64,000 bases of DNA from Sphingomonas sp. G-3-2-10 (GTDB lineage: Bacteria; Pseudomonadota; Alphaproteobacteria; Sphingomonadales; Sphingomonadaceae), in contig NZ_JABBFY010000002.1 in assembly GCF_012927115.1 (NCBI RefSeq), positions 310,001-374,000 of the forward strand, given 5' to 3'. The notes under the pieces were generated by a model, which was not told the DNA's origin, did not search any database, and saw only the letters and a list, made by a program, of their open reading frames with translations. Both the position numbers and the translations under genes were made by a program. This document shows positions 15,120 to 24,766 of this stretch, one piece after another (the stretch's first letter is position 1; every line of letters starts with the position of its first letter).

Positions 15120-15951
15120 CCTGGTCTCCGCCGAATGGACCAAGATGCTGCCCCACAAGGGCACGTGGATGCTGGTGTGGATCTATCCGGCGCTGTTCTT
15201 CGTGGTGCTGACCATCGCGATCTTCGCCGAGGGCAAGAATCCCGATGCGATGACCGCGAAAGGCTGGATCGATGACACCACGATGATCTGGTACACGCCC
15301 ACCATCACGCTGGGCCGCTATTTCATCGCCGCCTATTTCGCGCTCGTGTTCGCGGGCGAATATGGCTGGAACACGTGGAAGCTGGTGGTGCCGCACGCCG
15401 CGCGATGGAAGCTGGTCGCGTCGAAATATCTGGTGGCGCTCGGACTGCTCTACATCGCCTGGATCGCGACGGCCCTGCTGTCGATCGTGATGCAATATGT
15501 CCGCACCGCCATTGTCGGCGAAGCGGTGCCGGCCGGCGTCACCTTCGGCGCGCTGCTGAACGGGCATCTCAGCCTGATGGTGCTGGGGATCGCACCGCTG
15601 CTGATCGCGGCCACCTATGCCAGCCTCGTCGCGGTGCTGACGCGGTCGACCCTCGCGGCGTTCATCGTCTCGCTGGTGCTGATCACGCTGGACGAGCTCT
15701 ATGGCAAGATCGTCCTCTGGCTGAGCACCTTCGGCATGGAATGGCCGGCCGCGCTGTACCGCGTCCTGCCGGGCTATCACCTCGACAATCTGTCGAGCTG
15801 GATCCGGACCGGCGCGGGCTTCCAGTACAAGCTTGCGACCGGCACCGTCATCGCCTGTTCGCAGACGGTGTCGCTGCTGGCGCTGGCGGCATGGATCGCC
15901 GGGCTCGCCGGGCTGACCTTCTTCGCGTTCCGGCGGCAGGACATCAACTGA
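15112..15951 (+). CDS. ABC-2 type exporter, permease protein
   Basis: This is a 279-residue membrane protein with about six helices, including WMLVWIYPALFFVVLTIAIF, FIAAYFALVFAGEYGWNTWK, YLVALGLLYIAWIATALLSI and the last LLALAAWIAGLAGLTFFAF. The GEYGWNTWK-like segment after the second helix is typical of ABC-2 permeases that work with BcrA-like ATPases. The start overlaps the ATPase stop, so the two are cotranslated. The transported molecule is unknown. Confidence 0.85.
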   Translation: MRNLVSAEWTKMLPHKGTWMLVWIYPALFFVVLTIAIFAEGKNPDAMTAKGWIDDTTMIWYTPTITLGRYFIAAYFALVFAGEYGWNTWKLVVPHAARWKLVASKYLVALGLLYIAWIATALLSIVMQYVRTAIVGEAVPAGVTFGALLNGHLSLMVLGIAPLLIAATYASLVAVLTRSTLAAFIVSLVLITLDELYGKIVLWLSTFGMEWPAALYRVLPGYHLDNLSSWIRTGAGFQYKLATGTVIACSQTVSLLALAAWIAGLAGLTFFAFRRQDIN

Positions 15952-15987
15952 GGCGCCGGCCGGGACGCGCCCGGTCCGTCGCGCCGC

Positions 15988-16488
15988 CTATTCTTCCTCC
16001 GGGCCCAGCAGGTCCTTGGCGAGGAGATAGCGTTCCAGCTTGCGCGCGCCGCGGGGGATTTTCTTCATCAGCAGGTGCGCGGGACCGGCGGGGCCGTTGA
16101 TCTCGAACGCGATGTCGACCGACTCCGCCAGCCGTTCGACCTCCGCATGGCTCCGCCACGCCTTGCGCTTCGCCGGCGTCTCGTCGACCCAGCGCCGGCC
16201 CGGCGCATAGACGACACAGGCCCAGCGATCGTCGGCTTCGGAGCGATCGCGGTCGAACGCGCATTTGATGGCCGCATTCATCGGCGTGACGAGGCCGTCC
16301 CGGGCCCTTGGGCCATACCATCCCAGCTTGAACTCGATCAGCCAGTTGATCTCCCAGTCCTCGCTGGCGATCCACAGATCGCATCGCCCCGCGCGGACCC
16401 GCCCTTCCGGCAAGCGGCGATTGTCCTCGGTGAATTCGGGCAGTGCGAATAGCCCTGCCCGGCCCGCCGCCGCGACCAGAAAGCCCAC
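15988..16488 (-). CDS. hypothetical protein with possible PD-(D/E)XK nuclease-like core
   Basis: The frame codes for 166 residues from a GTG at 16488; no good Shine-Dalgarno is seen and the exact start is uncertain. The arrangement RCDLWIAS...NWLIEFKLGW puts D37, E52 and K54 in the D-x14-E-x-K spacing of the PD-(D/E)XK fold. The adjacent hydrophobic strands fit that fold. A later CVVYAPGRRW strand and a basic C-terminal helix are visible. The family is not recognised. It lies just downstream of the pnp terminator on the same strand and converges on the ABC permease gene. Confidence 0.55.
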   Translation of the reverse strand: MGFLVAAAGRAGLFALPEFTEDNRRLPEGRVRAGRCDLWIASEDWEINWLIEFKLGWYGPRARDGLVTPMNAAIKCAFDRDRSEADDRWACVVYAPGRRWVDETPAKRKAWRSHAEVERLAESVDIAFEINGPAGPAHLLMKKIPRGARKLERYLLAKDLLGPEEE

Positions 16489-16533
16489 CGTCGCTGCTGA
16501 GAGAAGTTCGGCCCCTTTCGCAGGAACGGAAAA

Positions 16534-16559
16534 GGGGCCCGGCGTTTCCGCCGGGCCCC
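16534..16559 (-). terminator. rho-independent terminator of pnp
   Basis: On the minus strand GGGGCCCGGCG-GAAA-CGCCGGGCCCC is followed by TTTTCC: an 11-bp perfect GC-rich stem with a GNRA tetraloop and a short U-run. It sits 32 bases after the pnp stop codon. Confidence 0.85.
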
Positions 16560-16590
16560 TCCATCCTCTCCGGGCTTTCGCCGGTAGCTT

Positions 16591-18948
<2,358 letters not shown>

Positions 18949-18963
18949 TTTATTTCCTTCACT

Positions 18964-18984
18964 CCCCGCGCCCGATGCGCGGGG
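18964..18984 (-). promoter_or_regulatory. leader hairpin immediately upstream of the pnp ribosome-binding site
   Basis: CCCCGCGC (18964-18971) and GCGCGGGG (18977-18984) form a perfect 8-bp stem with a 5-base loop. It ends 4 bases before the AAGGAAAT Shine-Dalgarno of pnp. In E. coli a leader stem cut by RNase III lets PNPase repress its own mRNA, and a similar role is inferred here. It lacks a U-run, so termination is unlikely. Confidence 0.5.
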
Positions 18985-19073
18985 GGCCTATGAGAGGAGC
19001 CGATTGTGGCTCATGGGCTTGCGACCGAATTGCCGCTGCCCGTCGTTCCGCCACCGATGTGACGGGAATGAGA

Positions 19074-19097
19074 AAAGGGCGCCCGAAGGCGCCCTTT
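19074..19097 (-). terminator. rho-independent terminator of rpsO
   Basis: On the minus strand AAAGGGCGCC-TTCG-GGCGCCCTTT is followed by TC: a 10-bp stem with the stable UUCG loop, 3 bases after the rpsO stop. Some readthrough to pnp may occur, because no strong separate pnp promoter was identified in the 75 bases between this stem and the pnp leader hairpin. Confidence 0.8.
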
Positions 19098-19099
19098 GG

Positions 19100-19369
19100 T
19101 TACTTGCGAAGGCCGAGCTTCGCGATGAGTGCGGTATAGCGCTCATTGTCCGACTTCTTGAGATAGTCGAGCAGCGAGCGGCGCTTGTTGACCATCATGA
19201 GCAGGCCGCGGCGCGAATGGTTGTCCTTGGCGTGACCCTTGAAGTGCTCGGTCAGGTTGACGATGCGCTCGGTGAGGATCGCGACCTGGACTTCGGTGCT
19301 GCCGGTGTCGCCTTCAGCGCGGGCGTGTTCCTTGATGAGCTCAGCCTTGCGCTCGATAGTGATCGTCAT
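19100..19369 (-). CDS. rpsO: 30S ribosomal protein S15
   Basis: The 89 residues match the universal S15 length. [20 protein letters not shown], then [40 protein letters not shown] and [20 protein letters not shown] are all canonical. It binds 16S rRNA early in assembly of the 30S platform. It stands between truB and pnp, with only 18 bases after the truB stop. Confidence 0.98.
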   Translation of the reverse strand: MTITIERKAELIKEHARAEGDTGSTEVQVAILTERIVNLTEHFKGHAKDNHSRRGLLMMVNKRRSLLDYLKKSDNERYTALIAKLGLRK

Positions 19370-19387
19370 GTCTTTTCCTTCGACATC

Positions 19388-20302
19388 TTACAGATTGAAC
19401 CCGCGGACGACCCGGACTGCTCCGGATAGAACCTCCACCAGCGCTATCGGCACATCGTCCAGCAGCGCGAAATGTTGGCCATCATCAGCGGCGATCCCGG
19501 CCAAGACCTGTCCCTTGCGGAGCAGCCCTGCCTGGTCGGGGGTGAGGGATAGAGCCGGGATGTCGTCCAGCCCCGCCCTCAACGGCAGGAGTAAGTCTTC
19601 AAGCGTGCGCGCCTTAGCGGCATCCGCCAGTTTGTCCAGCGAAATCGCGGAATCGAGGGTGAACGGACCCGCCTTCACCCGGCGCAGCATGGTGACATGG
19701 CCGACCGTGCCGAGCGCCAGTGCGATGTCGCGCGCAAGGGAGCGGATGTACGTGCCCTTCGAGACGTGGGCGGTGAGAGTGACGCTTTCCAATCCGTCAT
19801 CCCCGACTTGTTCCGGGTGACGAAGTATAAGGGAATGAACGGTCACCGCTCGGCTCTTGAGCTCGACCACCTCGCCCTTGCGCGCCAGATCATAGGCCCG
19901 TTCGCCATCGACTTTCAGCGCGGAATAGGCCGGCGGGACCTGTTCGATCGGGCCTGTGAAACGGGACAACACCGCTTCGATCTGCGCCAGCACGGGGCGG
20001 ACATCCGATTCCGCGATGACCGCGCCTTCAAGGTCGAGCGTAGCGGTCTCCGTCCCGAAGCGAATCGTGAAGTCGTACACCTTGTCGCTGTCGAGCATCC
20101 GGCCGGCCAGCTTGGTCGCCTCGCCCACCGCGATCGGCAGCACGCCGGTCGCCAGCGGATCGAGCGTCCCGCCATGCCCGACCTTGGGCATGTCCTTCTT
20201 CGTTTGCGCGTATCCGCCTTCGCGCAGCGCACGCTTCACCGCGCTCACACCCTGCGTCGAGCCCAGTCCCAGCGGCTTGTCGATGATGATCCATCCGTGC
20301 AT
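19388..20302 (-). CDS. truB: tRNA pseudouridine(55) synthase TruB
   Basis: This 304-residue enzyme makes pseudouridine 55 in the T loop of tRNAs. Catalytic D48 lies in GHGGTLDPLATGVLPIAVG. GWIIIDKPLGLGST, PPAYSALKVDGERAYDLAR and KGTYIRSLARDIA are the other family motifs. The C-terminal PUA-like region ends ALVEVLSGAVRVVRGFNL. Residues 161-170 (RHPEQVGDDG) are encoded by a palindrome resembling genomic REP elements and look like an in-frame insertion between two strands. Followed by rpsO and pnp, the classical order. Confidence 0.96.
   Translation of the reverse strand: MHGWIIIDKPLGLGSTQGVSAVKRALREGGYAQTKKDMPKVGHGGTLDPLATGVLPIAVGEATKLAGRMLDSDKVYDFTIRFGTETATLDLEGAVIAESDVRPVLAQIEAVLSRFTGPIEQVPPAYSALKVDGERAYDLARKGEVVELKSRAVTVHSLILRHPEQVGDDGLESVTLTAHVSKGTYIRSLARDIALALGTVGHVTMLRRVKAGPFTLDSAISLDKLADAAKARTLEDLLLPLRAGLDDIPALSLTPDQAGLLRKGQVLAGIAADDGQHFALLDDVPIALVEVLSGAVRVVRGFNL
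19794..19825. repeat. REP-like palindrome inside truB
   Basis: CGTCATCCCCG (from 19795) and CGGGTGACG (to 19822) flank ACTTGTTC, giving an imperfect fold-back of about 28 bases. The CCCCGACTTGTTCCGGG vocabulary is that of a palindrome common in many alphaproteobacterial genomes (known from general experience, not searched here). It keeps the truB frame open and encodes the stretch RHPEQVGDDG. Confidence 0.55.
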
Positions 20303-20311
20303 CGCGCGCCC

Positions 20312-20992
20312 TTACGTGCTGATGCCCACGCTCCCAAGGAAAAGCTGCATCATCGCCTGGACGAAGGGCGCGATCACCCGGCCGAGTATGTCGAGTTGGG
20401 GCGACAATAGCGGCAGCACGAACACCAGCAGCAGCACGATCGCAAAGCTGTAGCGATACACTTTCTCCTGATGCTCGGGCGGCGCGGGCCATAGCGCCTC
20501 GACGATCTGATAGCCCGGAAAGGGCGGGATCGGCAGCAGGTTGAACACCAGCAGGAACAGGTTGATCGCGAGGAAATTATACAGGTTCCGCGCCACGAAA
20601 TAGGCAAGGGGCCCCATCTCGACATCGCCGTTGCCGGCGATGACCAGCCCCAGCAACGCCGCGGCCAGCGCAGCGAGGAACAGGTTGGTCGCGGGCCGGC
20701 TCAGCGCGACGAGGATCATGTCGAGCCGCGGGTTGCGCAGCCGGTTGGGGTTGATCGGAATCGGCTTGGCCCAGCCCAGCACCGGCGCCTGCGCGATGAT
20801 CAGCACCAGCGGGACGAGGATCGTACCAAGCGGATCGACATGCTTCAGCGGATTGAGCGACAGTCGCCCCATCTCGCGCGCGGTTCCGTCGCCCAGCATC
20901 CCGGCGAGCAGCGCGGGGACCAGCGAACTCAGCACCAGTGCGAACATCAGCGGCAGGATCCACGCCGCAATCGAATAGATCAGGTCGCCCAA
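20312..20992 (-). CDS. site-2 protease family membrane protein lacking the catalytic residues (pseudoprotease)
   Basis: This 226-residue polytopic protein matches the short S2P/RseP-related family over its whole length: GRLSLNPLKHVDPLGTILVP, GWAKPIPINPNRLRNPRLDM, and NLLPIPPFPGYQIVEALWP. The expected zinc motif HExxH, 12 residues before GD, is replaced by S22-S23-L-V-P26, and the Asp of the usual PPLDGG motif is P159. All zinc ligands therefore appear lost. About six helices are predicted. It stands 9 bases upstream of truB, so cotranscription is likely. A non-proteolytic binding role is inferred. Confidence 0.85.
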   Translation of the reverse strand: MGDLIYSIAAWILPLMFALVLSSLVPALLAGMLGDGTAREMGRLSLNPLKHVDPLGTILVPLVLIIAQAPVLGWAKPIPINPNRLRNPRLDMILVALSRPATNLFLAALAAALLGLVIAGNGDVEMGPLAYFVARNLYNFLAINLFLLVFNLLPIPPFPGYQIVEALWPAPPEHQEKVYRYSFAIVLLLVFVLPLLSPQLDILGRVIAPFVQAMMQLFLGSVGIST

Positions 20993-21057
20993 ACGGCGTC
21001 ACTCCCCGCGAAACTCCGCGCGGCCATAGCGCGGCGGCGCATCCGCCGCCAGCGCCC

Positions 21058-21447
21058 TCAGCCCTTCTTCTTCGCCTTGGGCTTGCGCTCTTTCTTCGGC
21101 GGCGGGCCGCTGCGGACCAGATCGGTGATCAGGCATTGTTCGCGCTCGGTGAAGATCGTGTCGCCGCGCGACAGCGTGCTCGATCCGCCGAAGGTGCGGT
21201 AGCCGATGCGCGTGGCGAAGGGCAGGTCCATGCAGGGCCCGGCCAGGCTGGCATAATACCAGTTGTTGCGGCGGTCCTGCAGATAGACGCCATTGCCCCG
21301 GTCGTCCGGGGTGAAGGTGCGGATGCCGCCATTGGTGGCGAACGGGATGTCGGCCTGCTCGCCCGATTTCGGGCCGGCGGTCTGGGCGGCGGCGGCGCCC
21401 GCGATCAGCAGCGCGGGGACAAGGGCGGCGGCGAAACGTGCGGACAT
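21058..21447 (-). CDS. secreted hypothetical protein, DUF6491-like
   Basis: The product has 129 residues: a signal peptide (LVPALLIAGAAAAQ, cleavage about residue 22), a compact domain with PFATNGGIRTFTPDDRGNGV, LQDRRNNWYYASLAGPCMDL and EREQCLITDLVRSG, and a Lys/Arg-rich tail that ends KPKAKKKG. Two cysteines (PCMDL and EQCLI) may form a disulfide. The domain resembles a family of uncharacterised proteins common in sphingomonads and xanthomonads. No enzyme motif is seen, and the function is unknown. Confidence 0.72.
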   Translation of the reverse strand: MSARFAAALVPALLIAGAAAAQTAGPKSGEQADIPFATNGGIRTFTPDDRGNGVYLQDRRNNWYYASLAGPCMDLPFATRIGYRTFGGSSTLSRGDTIFTEREQCLITDLVRSGPPPKKERKPKAKKKG

Positions 21448-21482
21448 GGCTTTCCTCGCTTTATCCCCTTGTGGCCCCGCCC

Positions 21483-22067
21483 TTACGCCACGCTACCTGT
21501 ACGCTGCATGAAGTGGCGGCGGCACAGCGCCACATAACGCTCGTTCCCGCCAATCTCCTTCTGCTCGCCTTCGCGGATCGCATTGCCTTCGCCGTCGACG
21601 CGCAGGTTCATCGTCGCCTTGCGCCCGCATTCGCACACCGACTTGATCTCGATGAGCGCGTCGGCCAGCGCCAGCAACGCCGCGCTGCCGGGGAACAGCG
21701 CGCCCTGGAAATCGGTGCGCAGGCCGTAGCAGAGCACCGGGATGCCCACTTCGTCGGCGAGATGCGCGAGCTGGCGCACCTGATCGCCCGACAGGAACTG
21801 CGATTCGTCGACCAGCACGCAAGCGAGCGTCGCCTTGAAATGCTCCTCCTCGGCGATCACCCGCAGATCGGTATCTTCCTCGAACGGGAACGCGGTAGCC
21901 TGCAGCCCCAGGCGCGAATCGATCACGCCGCGCCCGCCCCGGTCATGCACCCCCGCAGTGAACAACAGGGTGCGCATCCCGCGTTCGCGATAGTTGAAAT
22001 CGGCTTGCAGCAGCGTGGTCGATTTGCCCGCGTTCATCGAGGCATAGTAGAAATAGAGCTTGGCCAT
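21483..22067 (-). CDS. tdk: thymidine kinase
   Basis: This 194-residue type II thymidine kinase phosphorylates thymidine in salvage. The P-loop YASMNAGKST begins the protein, the catalytic DESQF segment is in VLVDESQFLSGDQV, and LCYGLRTDFQGALFPGS is the family signature. The lasso domain has zinc cysteines in CECGRKA and LCRRHF. The start at 22067 (MAKLYFYY) is preferred over 22106. Enzyme action is cytoplasmic. Confidence 0.95.
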   Translation of the reverse strand: MAKLYFYYASMNAGKSTTLLQADFNYRERGMRTLLFTAGVHDRGGRGVIDSRLGLQATAFPFEEDTDLRVIAEEEHFKATLACVLVDESQFLSGDQVRQLAHLADEVGIPVLCYGLRTDFQGALFPGSAALLALADALIEIKSVCECGRKATMNLRVDGEGNAIREGEQKEIGGNERYVALCRRHFMQRTGSVA

Positions 22068-22210
22068 TTCCGCTTGGTAGCGCCCTCGCGCCGCCGGTCC
22101 AGCCATTCGTTACGGGGCAGTCGGAACGCTCGCGATACGGGGTAGCCCGAGCTTGCACGTCCGCGCAGCTCTGGCATCCTCGCCGTCATAGAGTTGGCGG
22201 GGGCCAATCC

Positions 22211-24091
22211 ATGAATCGTGGCTTGTTCGGCGCGGCGCTTGCCGTTTGCGCCCTTGTGTTCACCGGAATGTCCACCGGCGCGGCGCTGGCGAGCGATCCG
22301 CCGCGCAATGACGTTCCGACCGCGGCCGATCTTGGCGCGGCGCCGATCCTGTCCGATCCGCTGCTTTCGCCCGACGGTGCCCGTATCGCGGCGCGCGGAC
22401 TGGTGCAGGGCGTGCCGATGCTGGTGCTCGCCGATGTGACCACGCCCGAGCATCGCGCCGCGCCGGTCGGCCTTCCCCGGGGACAGGTGCTCGACTTCTT
22501 CCAATGGGCCGGCAGCGATCGCCTGATCCTCGGCCTGATCGACGGCCGCAAGCGCCGCATGGTCATCCATGATGTCGCGACCGGCGCGCAGACGCCGCTC
22601 GAACAGGGCGGCGAGATCCTCCATGTCGATCGCGCCGGCCGCTTCCTGCTGCTGAGCGGCGGCAGCGAACGCGCGCCGGCAGTCTATCGCATCGATCTCG
22701 CCACCGGCGCGGCGACCCTCGTCGTGAAGCCGCAAGCCAATGTGCAGAGCTGGCACGCCGACAGCGCAGGCGTGATCCGCGCGGGCATTTCGTGGGACGG
22801 CGGCCGCCGGTCGCTGCTCTACCGCGCCGGAGACGGCCAGAAGTTCGTCCGCGCGCCCCGCACAGCCGGTGAGGGGCCGGAAATCGACCAGATCGTGCCG
22901 GTGCAGGGCAGCGATCGCGGCTATGCCATCGCCGATAACGGGCGCGGGCGCTTCGGCCTGTATCGCTACGACTTTACCGGCGACCGGCTGGGCGAGCTGG
23001 TATTCGAAAATCCGCGCGTCGATCTCGACGGCTTCGAAGCTGCGCCCGACGGCCGGCTGCTGGGCGTGATCTACACCGCGGACCATGAGGAAACGACGTG
23101 GATCGATCCGGTCCGCAAGAGCCTGCAGAAGCGAGTCGACGCCGCCCTGCCCGGCCGCGCCAACCGCATCCTTTCCACCAGCGATCCGCGCGCGCTGATC
23201 TGGAGCAGCGCGGGCGGCGATGCCGGGGCATGGTATGTCTTCGATCGCGCTTCGGGCCGCGCCGATCTGTTCGTCCGGCCGCGCGCCACCCTGACCGGCA
23301 AGCGGCTCTCGGCGGTGACGCCGGTGCGCTACGCGGCGCGCGACGGCCTCGAAGTGCCCGGCTATCTGACGCTCCCCGCCGGACGCGATCCGAAGGACCT
23401 TCCGCTGATCGTCATGCCGCATGGCGGGCCGTTCGCCCGCGACGTGATGCACTATGATTCCTGGGTCCAGTATCTGGCGTCGAAGGGCTATGCCGTGCTC
23501 CAGCCCAATTTCCGCGGCTCGACCGGCTTCGGCCGCGCCTATGAGGCGAAGGGCGACGGCGAATGGGGCCGGGCGATGCAGGACGATATCGACGACGGCG
23601 TGAAATGGCTCGCCGCGCGCGGCACGATCGATCCGAAGCGCGTGTGCATCATGGGCGCGTCGTTCGGCGGCTATGCCGCGATGTGGGGCGCGATCCGCAA
23701 TCCCGAACTCTATCGCTGCGCGATCAGCTATGCCGGCGTATCGGACATTGCCGGCCAGCTGGCGTTCGACCGCCCGACCTTCGAGAATGGCCGGGCATTT
23801 CGCGACTGGCAGGCGCGGATCCAGGGCGATGCGCGCTTCCCGCTCGATTCGATCTCGCCGCTGCGGCAGGCCGCGCGGGTCCGCATCCCCCTGCTGATCG
23901 CGCATGGCACCGCCGACGATATCGTGCCGGTCAGCCAGTCGCTGCGGATGCACGAAGCGCTGGACAAGCTGGACGTGCCGCACGAATTCGTCACCTATCC
24001 CGGCGAGACGCACCAGCTGGAAACGCCCGCCAACGAGATCGATTTCATGAACCGCGTGGGCGCGTTCCTCGACAGGCACAACCCTTCGTAA
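22211..24091 (+). CDS. secreted S9 family peptidase (prolyl oligopeptidase / acylaminoacyl peptidase type)
   Basis: The protein has 626 residues. A signal peptide (LFGAALAVCALVFTGMSTGAA) and an N-terminal beta-propeller precede an alpha/beta-hydrolase domain from about residue 370. The catalytic triad is complete: S484 in GASFGGYAAM, D569 in HGTADDIVP and H601 in GETHQL. The oxyanion region reads VMPHGGPF. It should cleave short peptides in the periplasm; specificity is unknown. It is divergent from tdk with 143 bases between them. Confidence 0.9.
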   Translation: MNRGLFGAALAVCALVFTGMSTGAALASDPPRNDVPTAADLGAAPILSDPLLSPDGARIAARGLVQGVPMLVLADVTTPEHRAAPVGLPRGQVLDFFQWAGSDRLILGLIDGRKRRMVIHDVATGAQTPLEQGGEILHVDRAGRFLLLSGGSERAPAVYRIDLATGAATLVVKPQANVQSWHADSAGVIRAGISWDGGRRSLLYRAGDGQKFVRAPRTAGEGPEIDQIVPVQGSDRGYAIADNGRGRFGLYRYDFTGDRLGELVFENPRVDLDGFEAAPDGRLLGVIYTADHEETTWIDPVRKSLQKRVDAALPGRANRILSTSDPRALIWSSAGGDAGAWYVFDRASGRADLFVRPRATLTGKRLSAVTPVRYAARDGLEVPGYLTLPAGRDPKDLPLIVMPHGGPFARDVMHYDSWVQYLASKGYAVLQPNFRGSTGFGRAYEAKGDGEWGRAMQDDIDDGVKWLAARGTIDPKRVCIMGASFGGYAAMWGAIRNPELYRCAISYAGVSDIAGQLAFDRPTFENGRAFRDWQARIQGDARFPLDSISPLRQAARVRIPLLIAHGTADDIVPVSQSLRMHEALDKLDVPHEFVTYPGETHQLETPANEIDFMNRVGAFLDRHNPS

Positions 24092-24114
24092 TCACGGGAC
24101 TTGCCGACAGACGA

Positions 24115-24132
24115 CGGGCGACGTATATCGCC
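24115..24132 (+). terminator. possible terminator hairpin between the S9 peptidase and rimP
   Basis: GGGCGA-cgtata-TCGCCC forms a 6-bp stem, followed by a pyrimidine stretch CCTGCTTTCTC. It lies 24 bases after the peptidase stop. The stem is short, so this is tentative. The rest of the 128-base gap should hold the promoter and leader of the rimP operon. Confidence 0.35.
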
Positions 24133-24219
24133 CCTGCTTTCTCGACATCGTCAAACATGCCGAGCCGGTCCCGCAAGGGTCCGGCAAGCGAAGACGCATA
24201 TTCGTATCAAGGGACCCGC

Positions 24220-24762
24220 ATGGCGAACCTCGCCGCACTGACCGCGCTGATCGAACCCGAAGCCAGGGCGCTCGGGCTCGACCTCGTACGCGTCAAGATG
24301 TTCGGCGGCGCCAGCGATCCGACGCTGCAGGTGATGGCCGAGCGTCCCGACACGCGCCAGCTGACGATCGACGATTGCGCCGATCTGTCGCGCCGCATCT
24401 CGGACGTGTTCGACGAGCTGGAAGCGAAGGGCAAAGATCCGATCGACTATGCCTACCGGCTGGAAGTCAGCTCGCCGGGCATCGATCGGCCGCTGACCCG
24501 CTTGCAGGATTTCGAGGACTGGAAGGGTCATGAAGGCCGTATCACGCTGTCCGAGAAGCTGGACGGCCGCAAGCAGTTCAAGGGCGACCTGGCCGGCATC
24601 GCCGACCGCAACGTCCTCATCGTCGACGCGCAGGAAGTGCAGCACAGCGTCCCCTTCGATCTGATCGAGGACGCCAAGCTCGCCATGACCGACAAGCTCA
24701 TTGCCGCAACCGCCCCGCTCTCTGCCGAGGGCGCGGACAAGATCATCGAAGTAGAAGGGTAA
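24220..24762 (+). CDS. rimP: ribosome maturation factor RimP
   Basis: This 180-residue protein is needed for late 30S subunit assembly. The N-terminal domain has LTALIEPEARALGLDLVRVK and the characteristic DCADLSRRISDVFDE, then DYAYRLEVSSPGIDRPL. The C-terminal SH3-like domain follows (GRITLSEKLDGRKQFKGDL, VPFDLIEDAKLA). The ATG at 24220 is chosen; the frame extends far upstream only as an artefact inside the peptidase gene. It is the first gene of the rimP-nusA-ylxR-infB-rbfA operon. Confidence 0.94.
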   Translation: MANLAALTALIEPEARALGLDLVRVKMFGGASDPTLQVMAERPDTRQLTIDDCADLSRRISDVFDELEAKGKDPIDYAYRLEVSSPGIDRPLTRLQDFEDWKGHEGRITLSEKLDGRKQFKGDLAGIADRNVLIVDAQEVQHSVPFDLIEDAKLAMTDKLIAATAPLSAEGADKIIEVEG

Positions 24763-24766
24763 GAGG

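Noticed and set aside
22034..24079. Minus-strand open frame of 681 codons opposite the S9 peptidase
   Set aside because: The plus-strand frame has a signal peptide and full catalytic triad; the opposite frame is compositionally an antisense shadow.
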